A stretch of DNA of 60,799 bases from Sphaeroforma sirkka. Taxonomy: Eukaryota; Opisthokonta; Ichthyosporea; Ichthyophonida. The notes under the pieces were generated by a model. The model saw nothing but the letters and a program-made list of their open reading frames with translations, made no database searches and was not told the origin of the DNA. Made by a program: the position numbers and the translations under genes. Shown piece by piece: positions 60,755 to 60,799 of the stretch (positions within the stretch are counted from its first letter, which is position 1; every line of letters begins with the position of its first letter). The stretch spans positions 1-60,799 of the forward strand of contig LUCW03001848.1 in the NCBI GenBank assembly GCA_001586965.3, read 5' to 3'.

Positions 60755-60799
60755 TTGCTTTAATACAAAATGATATGTTGCAGAAACTGATGCTGTTGG
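59554..60799. repeat. PPR 3' flank and microsatellites
   Basis: Unique sequence to about 60080, then TA/CA tracts (60081-60198), TGATGATG-rich DNA (60240-60300), further TAA repeats and a TA tract at 60602-60752. No gene is seen. Confidence 0.8.

Overview
The window is nuclear DNA of an intron-rich eukaryote. Genes are split by GT-AG introns, introns and spacers are full of (TA)n/(CA)n microsatellites, and the left end is packed with decayed retrotransposons. The gene set (CLPTM1, a perilipin-like PAT protein, eIF6, Rab7, a WD40-FYVE protein of the WDFY1/2 type, a COQ11-like SDR, a PPR protein) and its closeness to animal homologues suggest a unicellular holozoan, perhaps an ichthyosporean such as Sphaeroforma. 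That placement is an inference from remembered families, not a database result.

Layout. 1-1161 holds the 3' end of one Ty3-like LTR element with its 3' LTR. 1162-4894 is a decayed tyrosine-recombinase (DIRS-order) retrotransposon. 4895-13152 is a nearly full-length but frameshifted Ty3/chromovirus-like element with gag, protease, RT, RNase H, a methyltransferase-like domain, integrase and a chromodomain-like tail. A solo LTR of the same family is nested backwards in its integrase with a GATC target duplication. 13153-18749 has no convincing gene. 19154-27334 (minus) is CLPTM1, for which I can join 15 exons into 665 aa. 26390-38171 is a tandem segmental duplication of a head-to-head module (CLPTM1 5' end plus perilipin-like gene). 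The left unit keeps the working CLPTM1 end but a wrecked perilipin copy. The right unit keeps the working perilipin-like gene (35978-37765) but a broken CLPTM1 exon 1, and its intron microsatellite has grown to about 3.6 kb.

Further right come eIF6 (39384-42827, minus), Rab7 (45190-48697, minus, 6 exons, 212 aa), a WD40-FYVE gene (49597-54079, plus, 10 exons, 410 aa), a COQ11-like atypical SDR (54411-56617, minus, 7 exons, 242 aa) and an intronless mitochondrial-type PPR gene (57190-59553, plus, 787 aa). Genes alternate in orientation: CLPTM1/perilipin, Rab7/WD40-FYVE and COQ11-like/PPR are head-to-head pairs sharing short promoter regions, while perilipin/eIF6 and WD40-FYVE/COQ11-like are tail-to-tail.

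Functional themes are endolysosomal membrane traffic (Rab7 and a PI3P-binding FYVE protein as neighbours), lipid storage (perilipin-like), mitochondrial function (COQ11-like SDR and PPR), ribosome biogenesis (eIF6) and ER/Golgi membrane-protein handling (CLPTM1). Exon boundaries were worked out by hand from reading frame, splice dinucleotides and family resemblance. No transcript evidence was available.
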